DNA of 64,000 nucleotides, from positions 518,116-582,115 of the forward strand of contig JADJJI010000004.1 of assembly GCA_016706565.1 (NCBI GenBank), given 5' to 3'. Position numbers and translations under genes: made by a program. The notes under the pieces were generated by a model. The model did no database searches. It was not told the DNA's origin and saw only the letters and a program-made list of their open reading frames with translations. Positions 33,711 through 42,099 of this stretch are shown one piece after another. This stretch comes from Piscinibacter sp. GTDB taxonomy: Bacteria > Pseudomonadota > Gammaproteobacteria > Burkholderiales > Burkholderiaceae_C. How positions within the stretch are numbered: position 1 is the first letter of the stretch; the number at the start of each line of letters is the position of its first letter.

Positions 33711-34183
33711 GCAGTCTCGGCCCGGCCAAGCCGGCCGGCGGCCGATTGCTTGCCTCCAACTGCTGGTACAAGGCGACCGGCCTTGCCCAGACCGAAGGGC
33801 GGCATGTTGCCGTAGAACGTTTCATACGTGCCAGGCGCAGCAGCATAGGTTTCATGCCAGATGCCGACCGAGCCGTTGTCGCCAACTGCCTTGTTGAATG
33901 CGCGCCAGGCAGGCAGGTGCTGGGCGTTCTTGTTCTTCGCGTACTGGAGAAGCTGCTCCATGGAGCGCCAGTACTGAACCATGATGGAAGTTCTGGAAGT
34001 CCACATCTCCGCATGCAGCAGACCAAGGTGCGGCTGTGCTCGGAGCTCGCCAATCATTCGAGTCATCGCAGCCACCACAGGCAACCACTTGTCGACGCGC
34101 AGCGGTTGATTGACTCGCATCCCGATGAGGAAAACCACAAACTCGCCATCGAGTGAAGCAGTGAGACGCTGGTTGCTTTGCAT
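33704..34183 (-). CDS. DUF4188 monooxygenase-like protein
   Basis: 159 residues. RLTASLDGEFVVFLIGMRVNQPLRVDKWLPVVAAMTRMIGEL and MVQYWRSMEQLLQYAKNKNAQHLPAWRAFNKAVGDNGSVGIWHETY define DUF4188, a dimeric alpha/beta-barrel group related to heme-dependent aldoxime dehydratases. Confidence 0.9.
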   Translation of the reverse strand: MQSNQRLTASLDGEFVVFLIGMRVNQPLRVDKWLPVVAAMTRMIGELRAQPHLGLLHAEMWTSRTSIMVQYWRSMEQLLQYAKNKNAQHLPAWRAFNKAVGDNGSVGIWHETYAAAPGTYETFYGNMPPFGLGKAGRLVPAVGGKQSAAGRLGRAETAP

Positions 34184-34192
34184 GGTGCATGC

Positions 34193-34319
34193 GCCCTAAC
34201 GTTTGAGCTGAGCCGACAGCGCCTGTATGACGCCTGGCCCGCCAGACGGATGATGGACCACTCCGGGAGGCGGGCCAAGTGCCATGCCGGCGCGAGTCCA
34301 CTCGAGCGAAGGGGCAGGC
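34193..34319 (-). repeat. attC site (127 bp)
   Basis: gccctaac ... gcaggc; loop type gatgatggaccactccggg. Confidence 0.92.
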
Positions 34320-34320
34320 A

Positions 34321-34704
34321 TCACTCTGGAGGCCGGCGCTTCATGTGCGGAGTGACGCGAGCTGGCGGCTCGTACGGCTCAGGCCAGTAGTCGGTGACTT
34401 TGGTGATGAGCCCGTTGTTCAGCTCGAAGATGGAGATGCCGGTCATGACTTCGGCGCCGACCACGAAGTCGATGACACAGACAGCCTTGGCTTCCTCGCA
34501 CACAAGATGCTTGATGGAGGCGGCCCAGTCACCCGGCCAAGTACTGAACATCTCGAGGTAGCCTTGGCCGCCGTCGATGTACTCGCGAGTTTGTGGAACC
34601 TCGTAGATCAGCTTTGGATGAAGCAAGTCAGCGAACTCACTCCAGTCGCGCGCGTTGGCAAGTTTCCAGTGCGTTTGGATGAGCGCGCGGGTTTGTTCCG
34701 ACAT
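34321..34704 (-). CDS. NTF2-like (SnoaL-like) protein
   Basis: 127 residues from the ATG at 34704. IQTHWKLANARDWSEFADLLHPKLIYEVPQTREYIDGGQGYLEMFSTWPGDW and the ISIFELNNGLITKVTDYW end are an NTF2 cone-shaped fold. It could bind or isomerise a small hydrophobic molecule. Confidence 0.88.
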   Translation of the reverse strand: MSEQTRALIQTHWKLANARDWSEFADLLHPKLIYEVPQTREYIDGGQGYLEMFSTWPGDWAASIKHLVCEEAKAVCVIDFVVGAEVMTGISIFELNNGLITKVTDYWPEPYEPPARVTPHMKRRPPE

Positions 34705-34740
34705 CGAATTGCTCCAGAGCGCCGCGGTGTGTGGCGTGTC

Positions 34741-34868
34741 GCCGAACTTTCGAGCCAAGGGGCTGGAACCGGAATGGCGCTTGGCCCGCGAAGCGGATGA
34801 TAAGAACCAGCGCTTCGCGGGACAAGTGCCATTCCGGTGGAGGTCCCCGCTCGAGAGAAGGGTTAGGG
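34741..34868 (-). repeat. attC site (128 bp)
   Basis: gccgaac (R' diverged) ... gttaggg; outer gcgcac matches gtgcgc at 35350-35355. Confidence 0.88.
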
Positions 34869-34888
34869 CGCACTCGTTGCTCGGCCGT

Positions 34889-35320
34889 TCAGACTTTGCT
34901 GGCTCGCTGGGCCTTGCCTTTGCGGTGATAGGTCAGTGCGGCCGCCACACAGAACGCCAGTGCATCCGTCGGGACGGGCTCGGAGTCCTTGAAGACGATC
35001 GCGCGGTTGCCCTCGTAGCTGAACTCTCTGGGAAACAGCGACCTGAAGGTTTCGACCAGATTCGTCTGGCAGTTGAAGTACATGGCGTACTGGTTCGGCC
35101 TGGCGGCCTTCCAGTCGATGCGAACCGTGCTACCGCTGCCCGACTGGGATGTGAGGTAAGCGGGCTCGCCCCACTTGAGCGTTTCGTCGAGTTCGCCAAC
35201 ACCTTCCGTAGTTGCGGCGGTCCGGAGAATCAGCTCGCGCAGCGAGAGTAGCTTGCGGCGCATGTTCGGCGGATAGGCGTCGAAGGCCTTGGCCACGGCG
35301 GGGTTCGTGATTGGCGTCAT
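34889..35320 (-). CDS. DUF1801 family protein
   Basis: 143 residues from the ATG at 35320. MRRKLLSLRELILRTAATTEGVGELDETLKWGEPAYLT and the IDWKAARPNQYAMYFNC stretch match DUF1801. It is a distant relative of the gene at 20758. Confidence 0.88.
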   Translation of the reverse strand: MTPITNPAVAKAFDAYPPNMRRKLLSLRELILRTAATTEGVGELDETLKWGEPAYLTSQSGSGSTVRIDWKAARPNQYAMYFNCQTNLVETFRSLFPREFSYEGNRAIVFKDSEPVPTDALAFCVAAALTYHRKGKAQRASKV

Positions 35321-35353
35321 GTCGGTCGCTGAGCCTCGCAAGTGGTTCTGTGC

Positions 35354-35480
35354 GCCCTAACGCCTTAGCAGAGGCGCGAGCGCCAGTATGGCGCTTGGAC
35401 CGCTGGACGGATGATGGACCAGACCGAGGGGCGGGGCAAGAGCCATGCAGGGGCGAGTCGGCTCCAGCGAAGGGTTTGGC
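35354..35480 (-). repeat. attC site (127 bp)
   Basis: gccctaac ... gtttggc; R' arm next to the core is cgccttagcagag, diverged from the array norm. Confidence 0.9.
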
Positions 35481-35481
35481 G

Positions 35482-35883
35482 TCACTGGCACTTGGCACGA
35501 ACCTCCGCTTCATTGCGGACTTCTGTGCCCTTGCAGAAATAGAAGGCGGTCGCACAGTGAAGATACTTCCGCCCAACATCCCGGGCCACTGCAGTGGTGG
35601 AGATTGGCGCAGGACTTTCGTTGCTGAGCTGTGAAGCGCAGCTGTCCGCTCGCTGCGAGATGACAGCCAAGCACGCCGACTCGCCAAGATTGAAGCGAGC
35701 CTTGGAGTCCGAGCAGGCTCTGAGGGCTAACTCCTTCCACAAGAGGAAGCTCTCAGCCTTCGGAATGGGATCGGCCTCCACGGCCTTCAAGCTGTAGGTC
35801 GCCTGTGCACGGAGGGTCACGGGTACGAATGCAAGCATGGCCAACGTTGCGGCGAAGAGGGTGGCAGTTGTCAGTGGCTGCAT
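35482..35883 (-). CDS. Exported hypothetical protein
   Basis: 133 residues, signal peptide ending VTLRAQAT. Seven cysteines in the mature region suggest disulfides. Family not recognised. Confidence 0.65.
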   Translation of the reverse strand: MQPLTTATLFAATLAMLAFVPVTLRAQATYSLKAVEADPIPKAESFLLWKELALRACSDSKARFNLGESACLAVISQRADSCASQLSNESPAPISTTAVARDVGRKYLHCATAFYFCKGTEVRNEAEVRAKCQ

Positions 35884-35896
35884 GGTTCTTTGTGAC

Positions 35897-35963
35897 GCCT
35901 AAAGTCTGTGCTGAGCGGGCGAGCGCCATCCCGGTGCGAGCCCGCTCGAGCGAAGGGTTAGGC
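35897..35963 (-). repeat. Short attC (67 bp)
   Basis: gcctaaa ... gttaggc; arms gcgggcgagcgcc/ggtgcgagcccgc without the distal hairpin. Confidence 0.85.
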
Positions 35964-35982
35964 CTCGCGCTCGTTGCAGGGC

Positions 35983-36441
35983 TCAAGGGTCTCGCGAGTA
36001 AACGAGATAGCCGTGGTGCTTGGCCACCTTGTCGTACAGCAGACGGCCAGCGGCATTCGTTTCGTGCGTTTGCCAGTAGACCCGAGGTGAGCCTGCCGCT
36101 TTGGCTTGAATGCAGACAGCTTCGATGAGAGCCCGCCCAATGCCCTGGCCCCGCAGTGATTGCGGAGTGAACAAGTCGCTCAGGTAGCAGACATGTTCGA
36201 CCTTGGTCATGCTGCGATGGAAGAGATAGTGCGCCAGACCGACGAGCTTGCCTTGCTGCTCTGCGACCAGAGCAAAGACTGGTTCATCGGTGTCGAAGAA
36301 CCGCTGCCAGGTGAGCTGAGTGATATGTTCAGGAAGTTCGGTGTCACCGTGCCGGCCGTAGAACTCGTTGTAGCCATCCCAGAGCGGGCGCCATGCTGCG
36401 TAGTCGTCTTGAGTGGGCGGACGAACGGTGAAGGGAGTCAT
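35983..36441 (-). CDS. GNAT family N-acetyltransferase
   Basis: 152 residues. CYLSDLFTPQSLRGQGIGRALIEAVCIQAKAAG is the acetyl-CoA loop; VYWQTHETNAAGRLLYDKVAKHHGYLVYSRD the C-terminal signature. Confidence 0.93.
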   Translation of the reverse strand: MTPFTVRPPTQDDYAAWRPLWDGYNEFYGRHGDTELPEHITQLTWQRFFDTDEPVFALVAEQQGKLVGLAHYLFHRSMTKVEHVCYLSDLFTPQSLRGQGIGRALIEAVCIQAKAAGSPRVYWQTHETNAAGRLLYDKVAKHHGYLVYSRDP

Positions 36442-36485
36442 GGTGATTCGCAACGCTGCAAGAGGGGCACTGTGTGGGACACGAG

Positions 36486-36552
36486 GCCTAACGTTTGAGC
36501 TGAGCGGGCAAGCGCCATGCCGGCGCGAGTCCGCTCGAGCGAAGGCTTAGGC
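36486..36552 (-). repeat. Short attC (67 bp)
   Basis: gcctaac ... cttaggc; nearly identical in layout to the 35897 site, cassette stem gcgggcaagcgcc/gcgcgagtccgc. Confidence 0.87.
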
Positions 36553-36582
36553 GCGCACTGTGCGCCGCCCGTTTGTGCGACC

Positions 36583-36975
36583 CTACTTTGGCCGGTGTAG
36601 GGCGCAAAGCTTGTTGCCGTCAGGATCTCGTACGTAGGCAAGATACATGGAACCCAACTTGCCTTCGCGCAGACCGGGCGGCTGTTCGATCGACGTGCCT
36701 CCATGCGCGACAGCCGTGTCGTGGAACTGGTGTACCTGCTCCGGTGAACTGCACTTGAAGCCGATGGTGCCGCCATTGGCTACGGTTGCGGTTTCGTTGT
36801 TGATTGGCTCGCTTACGCAGAATGAGCTGCCATCGTGTCGATAGAACAGGCGCTGTTGGCCTGTGGCGTTCTGGTTGCGGAACGGCTCGCCTGCTCCTAG
36901 GATGCCAAGCAAGGCGTCATAGAAGCGCTTGGAACGCTCGATGTCGTTCGTTCCGACCATCACGTGGCTGAACAT
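36583..36975 (-). CDS. VOC family protein
   Basis: 130 residues. MFSHVMVGTNDIERSKRFYDALLGILGAGEP and MYLAYVRDPDGNKLCALH are the two VOC motifs; NGGTIGFKCSSPEQVHQFHDTAVAHGGT is the central helix. Likely a metal-dependent lyase or binding protein. Confidence 0.93.
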   Translation of the reverse strand: MFSHVMVGTNDIERSKRFYDALLGILGAGEPFRNQNATGQQRLFYRHDGSSFCVSEPINNETATVANGGTIGFKCSSPEQVHQFHDTAVAHGGTSIEQPPGLREGKLGSMYLAYVRDPDGNKLCALHRPK

Positions 36976-37040
36976 GCACTTGTCTCCTGAATGGTAATGC
37001 CAGGACGCGGACCGATGCGCTACTGAGGGTGGCTTGTGCG

Positions 37041-37165
37041 GCCTGACGTTTGAGCCGAGGGGCCGGAGCCGGATGGCGCTTGACCCGTAGGCGGAGCATA
37101 GACCTGCAGCGCCTCGCGGGCCAAGTGCCATGCCGATGCGAGTCCGCTCGAGCAAAGGGTTTGGC
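37041..37165 (-). repeat. attC site (125 bp)
   Basis: gcctgac ... gtttggc; outer gcagcgc pairs with gcgctgc at 37769-37775. Confidence 0.92.
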
Positions 37166-37283
37166 AGCGCCGCCTGAGCTGGGCGTGGGGCTGACATGTC
37201 CGGAAGCGGCCAGACCACCAGCAACCTTGCTGCTGAAATGCACCCAACAGCGAAGTTGGCTCGCTGCAGACGGGAGCGACAAG

Positions 37284-37748
37284 ATGAGACTTGCAGTACG
37301 GGGCATTGACTCGGAGTTTGTGAACCTGGTGCGCAGCGGCGGCAACGACGCGAACGGGCAGCGCGCGCTGCTTACCAAGGCCGTTGGACAGGCGAACCCC
37401 TGCAGACACTGCCTTCAGTTGATTGCCGAAGGCGATGACAAGCTGGTGCTGGCGTACCGGCCGTTCAGCGCACTGCAGCCATACGCAGAAGTGGGCCCGA
37501 TCTTCCTGCACCAACGTGAATGCCAAAGGTTCGAGGGGGAGGAACTGCCAGGCTGGTTTGCCCACCTACAACCTGCGCTGATCCGGGGCTACGGGCAAGA
37601 TGACTGGATTCGCTACGAGACCGGCAATGTGGTGTCGGGACGCGAGCTTGGTGCCGAGTGCGAGCGGATTCTGAATGGCCCCGAGGTGGCATACGTTCAC
37701 ATACGCTCGAAGTACAACTGCTTCCAGTGCCGGGTAGATCGACCGTAG
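37284..37748 (+). CDS. DUF1203 family protein in a reversed cassette
   Basis: 154 residues from ATG 37284 after ggagcgacaag. Motifs: NPCRHCLQLI, PFSALQPYAEVGPIFLHQRECQ and YVHIRSKYNCFQCRVDRP, all typical of DUF1203. It faces intI. Function unknown. Confidence 0.9.
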   Translation: MRLAVRGIDSEFVNLVRSGGNDANGQRALLTKAVGQANPCRHCLQLIAEGDDKLVLAYRPFSALQPYAEVGPIFLHQRECQRFEGEELPGWFAHLQPALIRGYGQDDWIRYETGNVVSGRELGAECERILNGPEVAYVHIRSKYNCFQCRVDRP

Positions 37749-37772
37749 CCCGAGCTTCGGGTTGCCTGCGCT

Positions 37773-37829
37773 GCCCAATGTTTGAGCTGAGGGGCCGGCG
37801 GAGGTCACGGCTCGAGCGAAGGGTTGGGC
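37773..37829 (-). repeat. Short attC (57 bp)
   Basis: gcccaat ... gttgggc: both cores carry the same compensated change relative to gcctaac/gttaggc. Confidence 0.83.
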
Positions 37830-37869
37830 CTCGCTCGCGTACAAGAGCATGCACGAAAACCAGCGAAAG

Positions 37870-38241
37870 CTAAGCTGGCTTGTGGCACACAGCTTCGACG
37901 TTGTGACCGTCCGGACCGATGACAAATGCCGCGTAGTAGTTCGGGTGGTACTGCGGACGGAGTCCCGGAGCACCGTTGTCTTTGCCCCCGGCTGCGAGGG
38001 CTGCCCGATGAAAGGCTTCGACTTGCTCTCGGCTTTGGGCCTGGAAGGCCAAGTGCAGATGCGCCGGCCTAGGCTCTGGCTGCAAGCGAATGCACAACGA
38101 CGAACTCTCGTTCGGACGGCACAGCTCAATACCCAGTGGACCCTCCGATACGATGGCCACACCAAGAGGTTCGAGCGCCTTCAGGAAGAAGGACCTGGCA
38201 GTGGCGTAGTCGCTGACGCCAAAGACGACGTGATCAAACAT
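37870..38241 (-). CDS. VOC family protein
   Basis: 123 residues. MFDHVVFGVSDYATARSFFLKALEPLGV start and YYAAFVIGPDGHNVEAVCH end; HLHLAFQAQSREQVEAFHRAALAAGGKDNGAPG in the middle. A common VOC type next to PhnB-like proteins. Confidence 0.94.
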   Translation of the reverse strand: MFDHVVFGVSDYATARSFFLKALEPLGVAIVSEGPLGIELCRPNESSSLCIRLQPEPRPAHLHLAFQAQSREQVEAFHRAALAAGGKDNGAPGLRPQYHPNYYAAFVIGPDGHNVEAVCHKPA

Positions 38242-38271
38242 GGGCTATCGGCGTTGCGTTGGTTCTGCGAG

Positions 38272-38397
38272 GCCTAAGGTGTGAGCTGAGCCTACCGCGC
38301 AGGTGTGGCGCTTGGCCCGCGAGGCGAATGATGACGGCGAGCGCCTTGCAGGCCAAGTGCCATGCCGGTGCGGGTCGGCTCGAGCGAAGGGTTAGGC
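38272..38397 (-). repeat. attC site (126 bp)
   Basis: gcctaag ... gttaggc; loop type gaatgatgacggcgag. Confidence 0.93.
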
Positions 38398-38413
38398 CTC
38401 GCTGTTGGCGTGG

Positions 38414-38761
38414 CTAGATCATTGAAGCGCCGACTGCCTGGCGCAATGGAATGCCCTCAGGAGAGAACCCTTCGAGGCAGTGCACATTGATGCCGAAGTT
38501 GTCGGGTGTGACGCGCTTGCGGTGGAAGGGATAGATGCCGCAGACCTTGCAGAAGTAGTGCCGCGCGGTCTTGGTGTGGAACTGGTACTCGGTGAGGGAC
38601 TCTTCGCCGGCCAGGAGGCGAAACTGACTCTCGTGCACTTTGACCATGAGCGCGTTCTTGCGCAAGCAGATGGAACAGTCGCACATGGTCAGTTCGGGAA
38701 AGTCTGTCTCGATCTCGAAGCGCACGGCACCGCAGTGACACGAGCCTTGGTACTTCTGCAT
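38414..38761 (-). CDS. GFA family zinc protein
   Basis: 115 residues from the ATG at 38761. GSCHCGAVRF, MCDCSICLRKNAL and FCKVCGIYPFHRKR carry the zinc ligands. Shorter than the other GFA proteins here but complete. Confidence 0.93.
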   Translation of the reverse strand: MQKYQGSCHCGAVRFEIETDFPELTMCDCSICLRKNALMVKVHESQFRLLAGEESLTEYQFHTKTARHYFCKVCGIYPFHRKRVTPDNFGINVHCLEGFSPEGIPLRQAVGASMI

Positions 38762-38846
38762 TGGACGAGAACCCACGATCACTCCCAAGTCGAGGCGAAC
38801 GATTGCCTCATGGTGCAACGCGGAGCGCACGCGCGTTGCCTGCGAG

Positions 38847-38975
38847 GCCCAATGACGTTTGAGCTGAGCCGACCGCACCGGTGTGGCGCTTGGCCCGCGA
38901 GGCGAATGATGACAGCGAGCGCCTGGCGGGCCAAGTGCCATGCCGGTGCGGGCCGGCTCGAACGACGGGCTAGGC
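38847..38975 (-). repeat. attC site (129 bp)
   Basis: gcccaatgac ... gctaggc; a 3-base insertion sits next to the R' core. Confidence 0.88.
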
Positions 38976-39407
38976 GTCACCCTTCGCGCTGTGCGGCGGT
39001 GTATGGCCTGGAGGAAACTCTTCGTACTGAGGAAGTTGATCAGTGATCTCGTACCAAGGTGCCTTTGAACCCACAAAGACATGGCACACAGGCCGATTCC
39101 CCGGATCGTCATCAAGTATCCCGAGTGCTAGCCCAATTTCATGTGGCTTGGCCTGGAATGTCGTGATGATGTTAGAGCCGCACACAGAACAAAAGCCTCG
39201 GTGCTCTCCCGGTGACGATTCGAAGTATTTCACCAGCTTTTCCCCTCGCACCCAACGAAGGTCTGCGGTCTTGACGCGAGCACGGGCTCGGAAGGCCGAT
39301 CCGTGGACCTTCCTGCACATGGAGCAGTGACAGAAGAGCATGTCCCGAACTTGCCCCTCAATTTCGAGTGCGACGCCTTGGCACAGACAGCTTGCGCGGA
39401 GAGTCAC
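38970..39407 (-). CDS. GFA family zinc protein
   Basis: 145 residues from a GTG at 39407 with AGGAGG upstream. ASCLCQGVALEI, CHCSMCRKVHGSAF and FCSVCGSNI are the zinc sites. attC supplies the final DA-stop. Confidence 0.93.
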   Translation of the reverse strand: MTLRASCLCQGVALEIEGQVRDMLFCHCSMCRKVHGSAFRARARVKTADLRWVRGEKLVKYFESSPGEHRGFCSVCGSNIITTFQAKPHEIGLALGILDDDPGNRPVCHVFVGSKAPWYEITDQLPQYEEFPPGHTPPHSAKGDA

Positions 39408-39422
39408 GTTGCCTCCTGTGAC

Positions 39423-39548
39423 GCCTAACGTTTGAGCTGAGCCGACCGCGCCGGTGTGGCGCCTGGCCCGCCAAGCGGATGATGGACCATAGTGCCTGGC
39501 GGGCCAAGTGCCATTCCGGTGCGAGTCCGCTCGAGCGAAGAGTTAGGC
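39423..39548 (-). repeat. attC site (126 bp)
   Basis: gcctaac ... gttaggc; loop type gatgatggaccatagtg. Confidence 0.94.
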
Positions 39549-39872
39549 CGCACTCGCTGTTGGAAGCAAGCCCGTGAGTTTGGAGTCACCGTAGGTGCGC
39601 AGCACTTGGGAGATGACTACTTGGTAACCGGCGAGCCAGTTCGCTTGCTTTGACTTTGCCTGCAGATGTGTGGGATGACTCATCAGCGCCTGCAAGGCTT
39701 CGAGCGACTTCCAGTAGTACACGTTGGAGACAAGGCCGGTTGAAGTGTTCTCCCAAGACTCTTCGCCAAGATAGCCGGGCGTGGACTTTGCGGCCTTGGC
39801 GATCTCTTCGTCGAGCCGATAGAACTCGTCATCCCACTGGCCCTTGGCGAAGATGAAAGTTGAGGAATACAT
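39543..39872 (-). CDS. Antibiotic-biosynthesis-monooxygenase-like protein
   Basis: 109 residues. STFIFAKGQWDDEFYRLDEEIAKAAKSTPGYLGEESWENTSTGLVSNVYYWKSLEALQALMSHPTHLQAK is an ABM-type dimeric alpha/beta barrel. The C-terminal SAA and stop are encoded by attC. Confidence 0.85.
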   Translation of the reverse strand: MYSSTFIFAKGQWDDEFYRLDEEIAKAAKSTPGYLGEESWENTSTGLVSNVYYWKSLEALQALMSHPTHLQAKSKQANWLAGYQVVISQVLRTYGDSKLTGLLPTASAA

Positions 39873-39942
39873 GGGAGCCTCAGGCGTGTGTTCGGGGATA
39901 TGTTGAGCGTTGGACTGGCAAGCGCTCAGTGCAACCTCTGCG

Positions 39943-40069
39943 GCCTAACGTTTGAGCTGAGAGGCCGGAGCCGGAATGGCGCTTGGCCCGCGAGCCGGAC
40001 GATAAGCTAGAGCGCCTCGCGGGCCAAGTGCCTTGCCGGTGGAGGTCCTGCGCCAGTGAAGGGTTAGGC
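39943..40069 (-). repeat. attC site (127 bp)
   Basis: gcctaac ... gttaggc; loop type ggacgataagctagag. Confidence 0.94.
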
Positions 40070-40080
40070 CTCGCTCGGCG

Positions 40081-40533
40081 CTACTGGCATACGCGGTAGC
40101 CGTTATCGAAGATGACGAGCCAGCCGTCATGCGCTTGGCGCTGCCAGGTTGTGTAGAAGCGAGAGGTGCTTGCCCCAGACGCCAGAGTCACCGGCCCTTC
40201 CGTGTACCCGAGAGTCCCACCGGAGGCCACTTCGACGATTGACGGCTCCCAAGAGAAGGGTGCACTGGGGCCTGTAAAGAAGCGCTCCCAGAACTGCACG
40301 ATGGCAGCTCTGCCCCGCAGCGGCTGGCCGCCGTTGATGAAGACCGCATCTTCTGCGATGAAGCTCGAGAAGGCCTTCAGGTCGCGAGCGGCCATAGTCG
40401 CCGCAAAGGCAAGTTCCGACTGCCGGACTTGTTCGCGCAGGTCGGTGATTGAGAGATCGGTCTTCATACCGGTGCAGCCAGCGGCTGGGAGCAACGTGGA
40501 TGCGAACACAAGAGCAGAGCGACGTGAGGTCAT
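40081..40533 (-). CDS. NTF2-like (DUF4440/SgcJ-type) putative lipoprotein
   Basis: 150 residues. The N-terminus has a PAAGC lipobox at about 17-20. VRQSELAFAATMAARDLKAFSSFIAEDAVFINGGQPLRGRAAIVQFWERFF and the TTWQRQAHDGWLVIFDNGY end are the DUF4440 pattern. Exported small-molecule-binding or isomerase-like fold. Confidence 0.88.
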   Translation of the reverse strand: MTSRRSALVFASTLLPAAGCTGMKTDLSITDLREQVRQSELAFAATMAARDLKAFSSFIAEDAVFINGGQPLRGRAAIVQFWERFFTGPSAPFSWEPSIVEVASGGTLGYTEGPVTLASGASTSRFYTTWQRQAHDGWLVIFDNGYRVCQ

Positions 40534-40557
40534 GCTGGATTCCGCGTGGACTGCGAG

Positions 40558-40684
40558 GCCTAACGTTTGAGCTGAGGCGCAGACGCAGGGAAGGCGCTTG
40601 GCCCGCGAGGCGCAGCATAGACCACGTGCGGTTCGCGGGCCAAGTGGCTTGCCGGCGCGAGTCCGCTCGAGCGAAGGGTCAGGC
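40558..40684 (-). repeat. attC site (127 bp)
   Basis: gcctaac ... gtcaggc; outer cctccg pairs with cggagg at 41129-41134. Confidence 0.94.
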
Positions 40685-40698
40685 CTCCGTGCGTGGCG

Positions 40699-41109
40699 TT
40701 ACGTTGCCGCCTTGGCACGGAGCCACCACACAACGGTGGGTAAGAAGGCGAGCAGTATCAGCCCGATGGAGAGGTAGTTGCCACTGCTTGGGTTGAAGTC
40801 TTGCCAGATGCGCGCCCACTTGAGGCGCATGACCAGCCGGCCGATTGCGATATCGAAGGCTGCCATGAAACCGGCTAGGCCAAGCCCGAGAAGCAAGTGT
40901 TCTCCGACACCCACGGCGCCGATGTCTGGAACGAGGAAGAAGCAGAGCCCAAACGCGAGTAGCGTACCGGTGGCAACGCTGAGCTTGATGGCTAGCGCCT
41001 TACCAACCCTGGGAGCAAGCAGAACCGTGCGCGCGATTCCGTGAAGAGTCTCGGCTCCCGCAAGCAACACGCAGAGCGAGGCGAAGCGAAGGAAATCGAT
41101 GGACTCCAT
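40699..41109 (-). CDS. Four-helix membrane protein
   Basis: 136 residues. AETLHGIARTVLLAPRVG then two hydrophobic hairpins and NYLSIGLILLAFLPTVVWW. Resembles small uncharacterised membrane proteins; family not named with confidence. Confidence 0.68.
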   Translation of the reverse strand: MESIDFLRFASLCVLLAGAETLHGIARTVLLAPRVGKALAIKLSVATGTLLAFGLCFFLVPDIGAVGVGEHLLLGLGLAGFMAAFDIAIGRLVMRLKWARIWQDFNPSSGNYLSIGLILLAFLPTVVWWLRAKAAT

Positions 41110-41132
41110 TGCGCGAAGGGAGTGAATCGGAG

Positions 41133-41258
41133 GCCTGAGATTTGAGCTGAGCCGCGAGCGCCGGTGTGGCGCTCGGCCCGCTAGACGGATGATGAACCAC
41201 TCCGGGAATCGGTCCAAGTGCCACACCGGTGCGATTCGGCACCAGCGAAGCGTTAGGC
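41133..41258 (-). repeat. attC site (126 bp)
   Basis: gcctgag ... gttaggc; loop type gatgatgaaccactccggg. Confidence 0.93.
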
Positions 41259-41939
41259 GTCGACCTCTGTTGCAGCCAAGGAGTATGCGTAGCGATAGAA
41301 AGCACAGGTCAGCGCTTCTACTCCGCGGCTGGGCAGACCGTGCGCGGTACAAAGCCCCCCTGCATAGGCGGTGACCGCCTCCTCGTCATACCCCGTGATG
41401 ATGAGCGCAGAGTCCACTCCACGATCTGCGCCTCTGATGCGCTGCTCGTTGGTCATTGCAGCGACTTGAGCGCCTTGCAGAAGATGAGCACTGCCCAGTC
41501 CCGCTAGCCCGGGAATGGCTGGCAGAGCGTCTTCGAGCAGCCAGCTGTTGAGTTGGCTGGTGCTCGATGTTTCAGGAGAGAAGTGAATGAGTGCAGCGGC
41601 GCCTCCCTGGCCAAAGCCGAAGCTACCAAGCACGGCGCAAAGACCTCGGTTCATTCCGCGGTAGTGCGGCATCATTCGCTGAGTCCAGGGAGTCGGGTTG
41701 TTCAGCCTGGCTAGGTAGGCCTGCGATGCAAGCGTTTCGAGCGAGTCAACCTCGTACAGAACCATGTAGCGAGGATCGCCGGCAGTTGAAATCCAACGTG
41801 TGCCGCGACGGAACCCAGGAATCGACAAACGCTCGGGAAGATGCTCATGCGTGTGCCAGCGGTCGTGTTCCTCGATGGCAGCGGCCTCGATGTCGAAGGA
41901 CAACAGCATTGCTGCAGAACCGAGCAAGGGCATAGACAT
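41253..41939 (-). CDS. DUF4286/EthD-like hypothetical protein
   Basis: 228 residues. FDIEAAAIEEHDRWHTHEHLPERLSIPGFRRGTRWIS is a dimeric alpha/beta-barrel style HExxP motif, and a second half-repeat may lie at 110-220. Function unknown. VDA-stop comes from attC. Confidence 0.7.
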   Translation of the reverse strand: MSMPLLGSAAMLLSFDIEAAAIEEHDRWHTHEHLPERLSIPGFRRGTRWISTAGDPRYMVLYEVDSLETLASQAYLARLNNPTPWTQRMMPHYRGMNRGLCAVLGSFGFGQGGAAALIHFSPETSSTSQLNSWLLEDALPAIPGLAGLGSAHLLQGAQVAAMTNEQRIRGADRGVDSALIITGYDEEAVTAYAGGLCTAHGLPSRGVEALTCAFYRYAYSLAATEVDA

Positions 41940-41970
41940 CCTCGATTGTGCTGAGTGGTGCGGCTTCGAC

Positions 41971-42099
41971 GCCTAACGTTTGAGCTGAGAGGCCGGAGCC
42001 GGAATGGCGCTTGGCCTGTGAGGCGGAGCATAGGCCAACAGCGCTTCGCGGGCCAAGTGCCATGCCGGTGGAGGTCCCCGCTCGAGCGAAGGGTTAGGC
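41971..42099 (-). repeat. attC site (129 bp)
   Basis: gcctaac ... gttaggc; loop type ggagcataggccaac. Confidence 0.94.

Noticed and set aside
37050-37283. 5' extension of the DUF1203 frame through attC
   Set aside because: The extension is attC-derived; homologous content starts at MRLAVRGIDSEF (37284).
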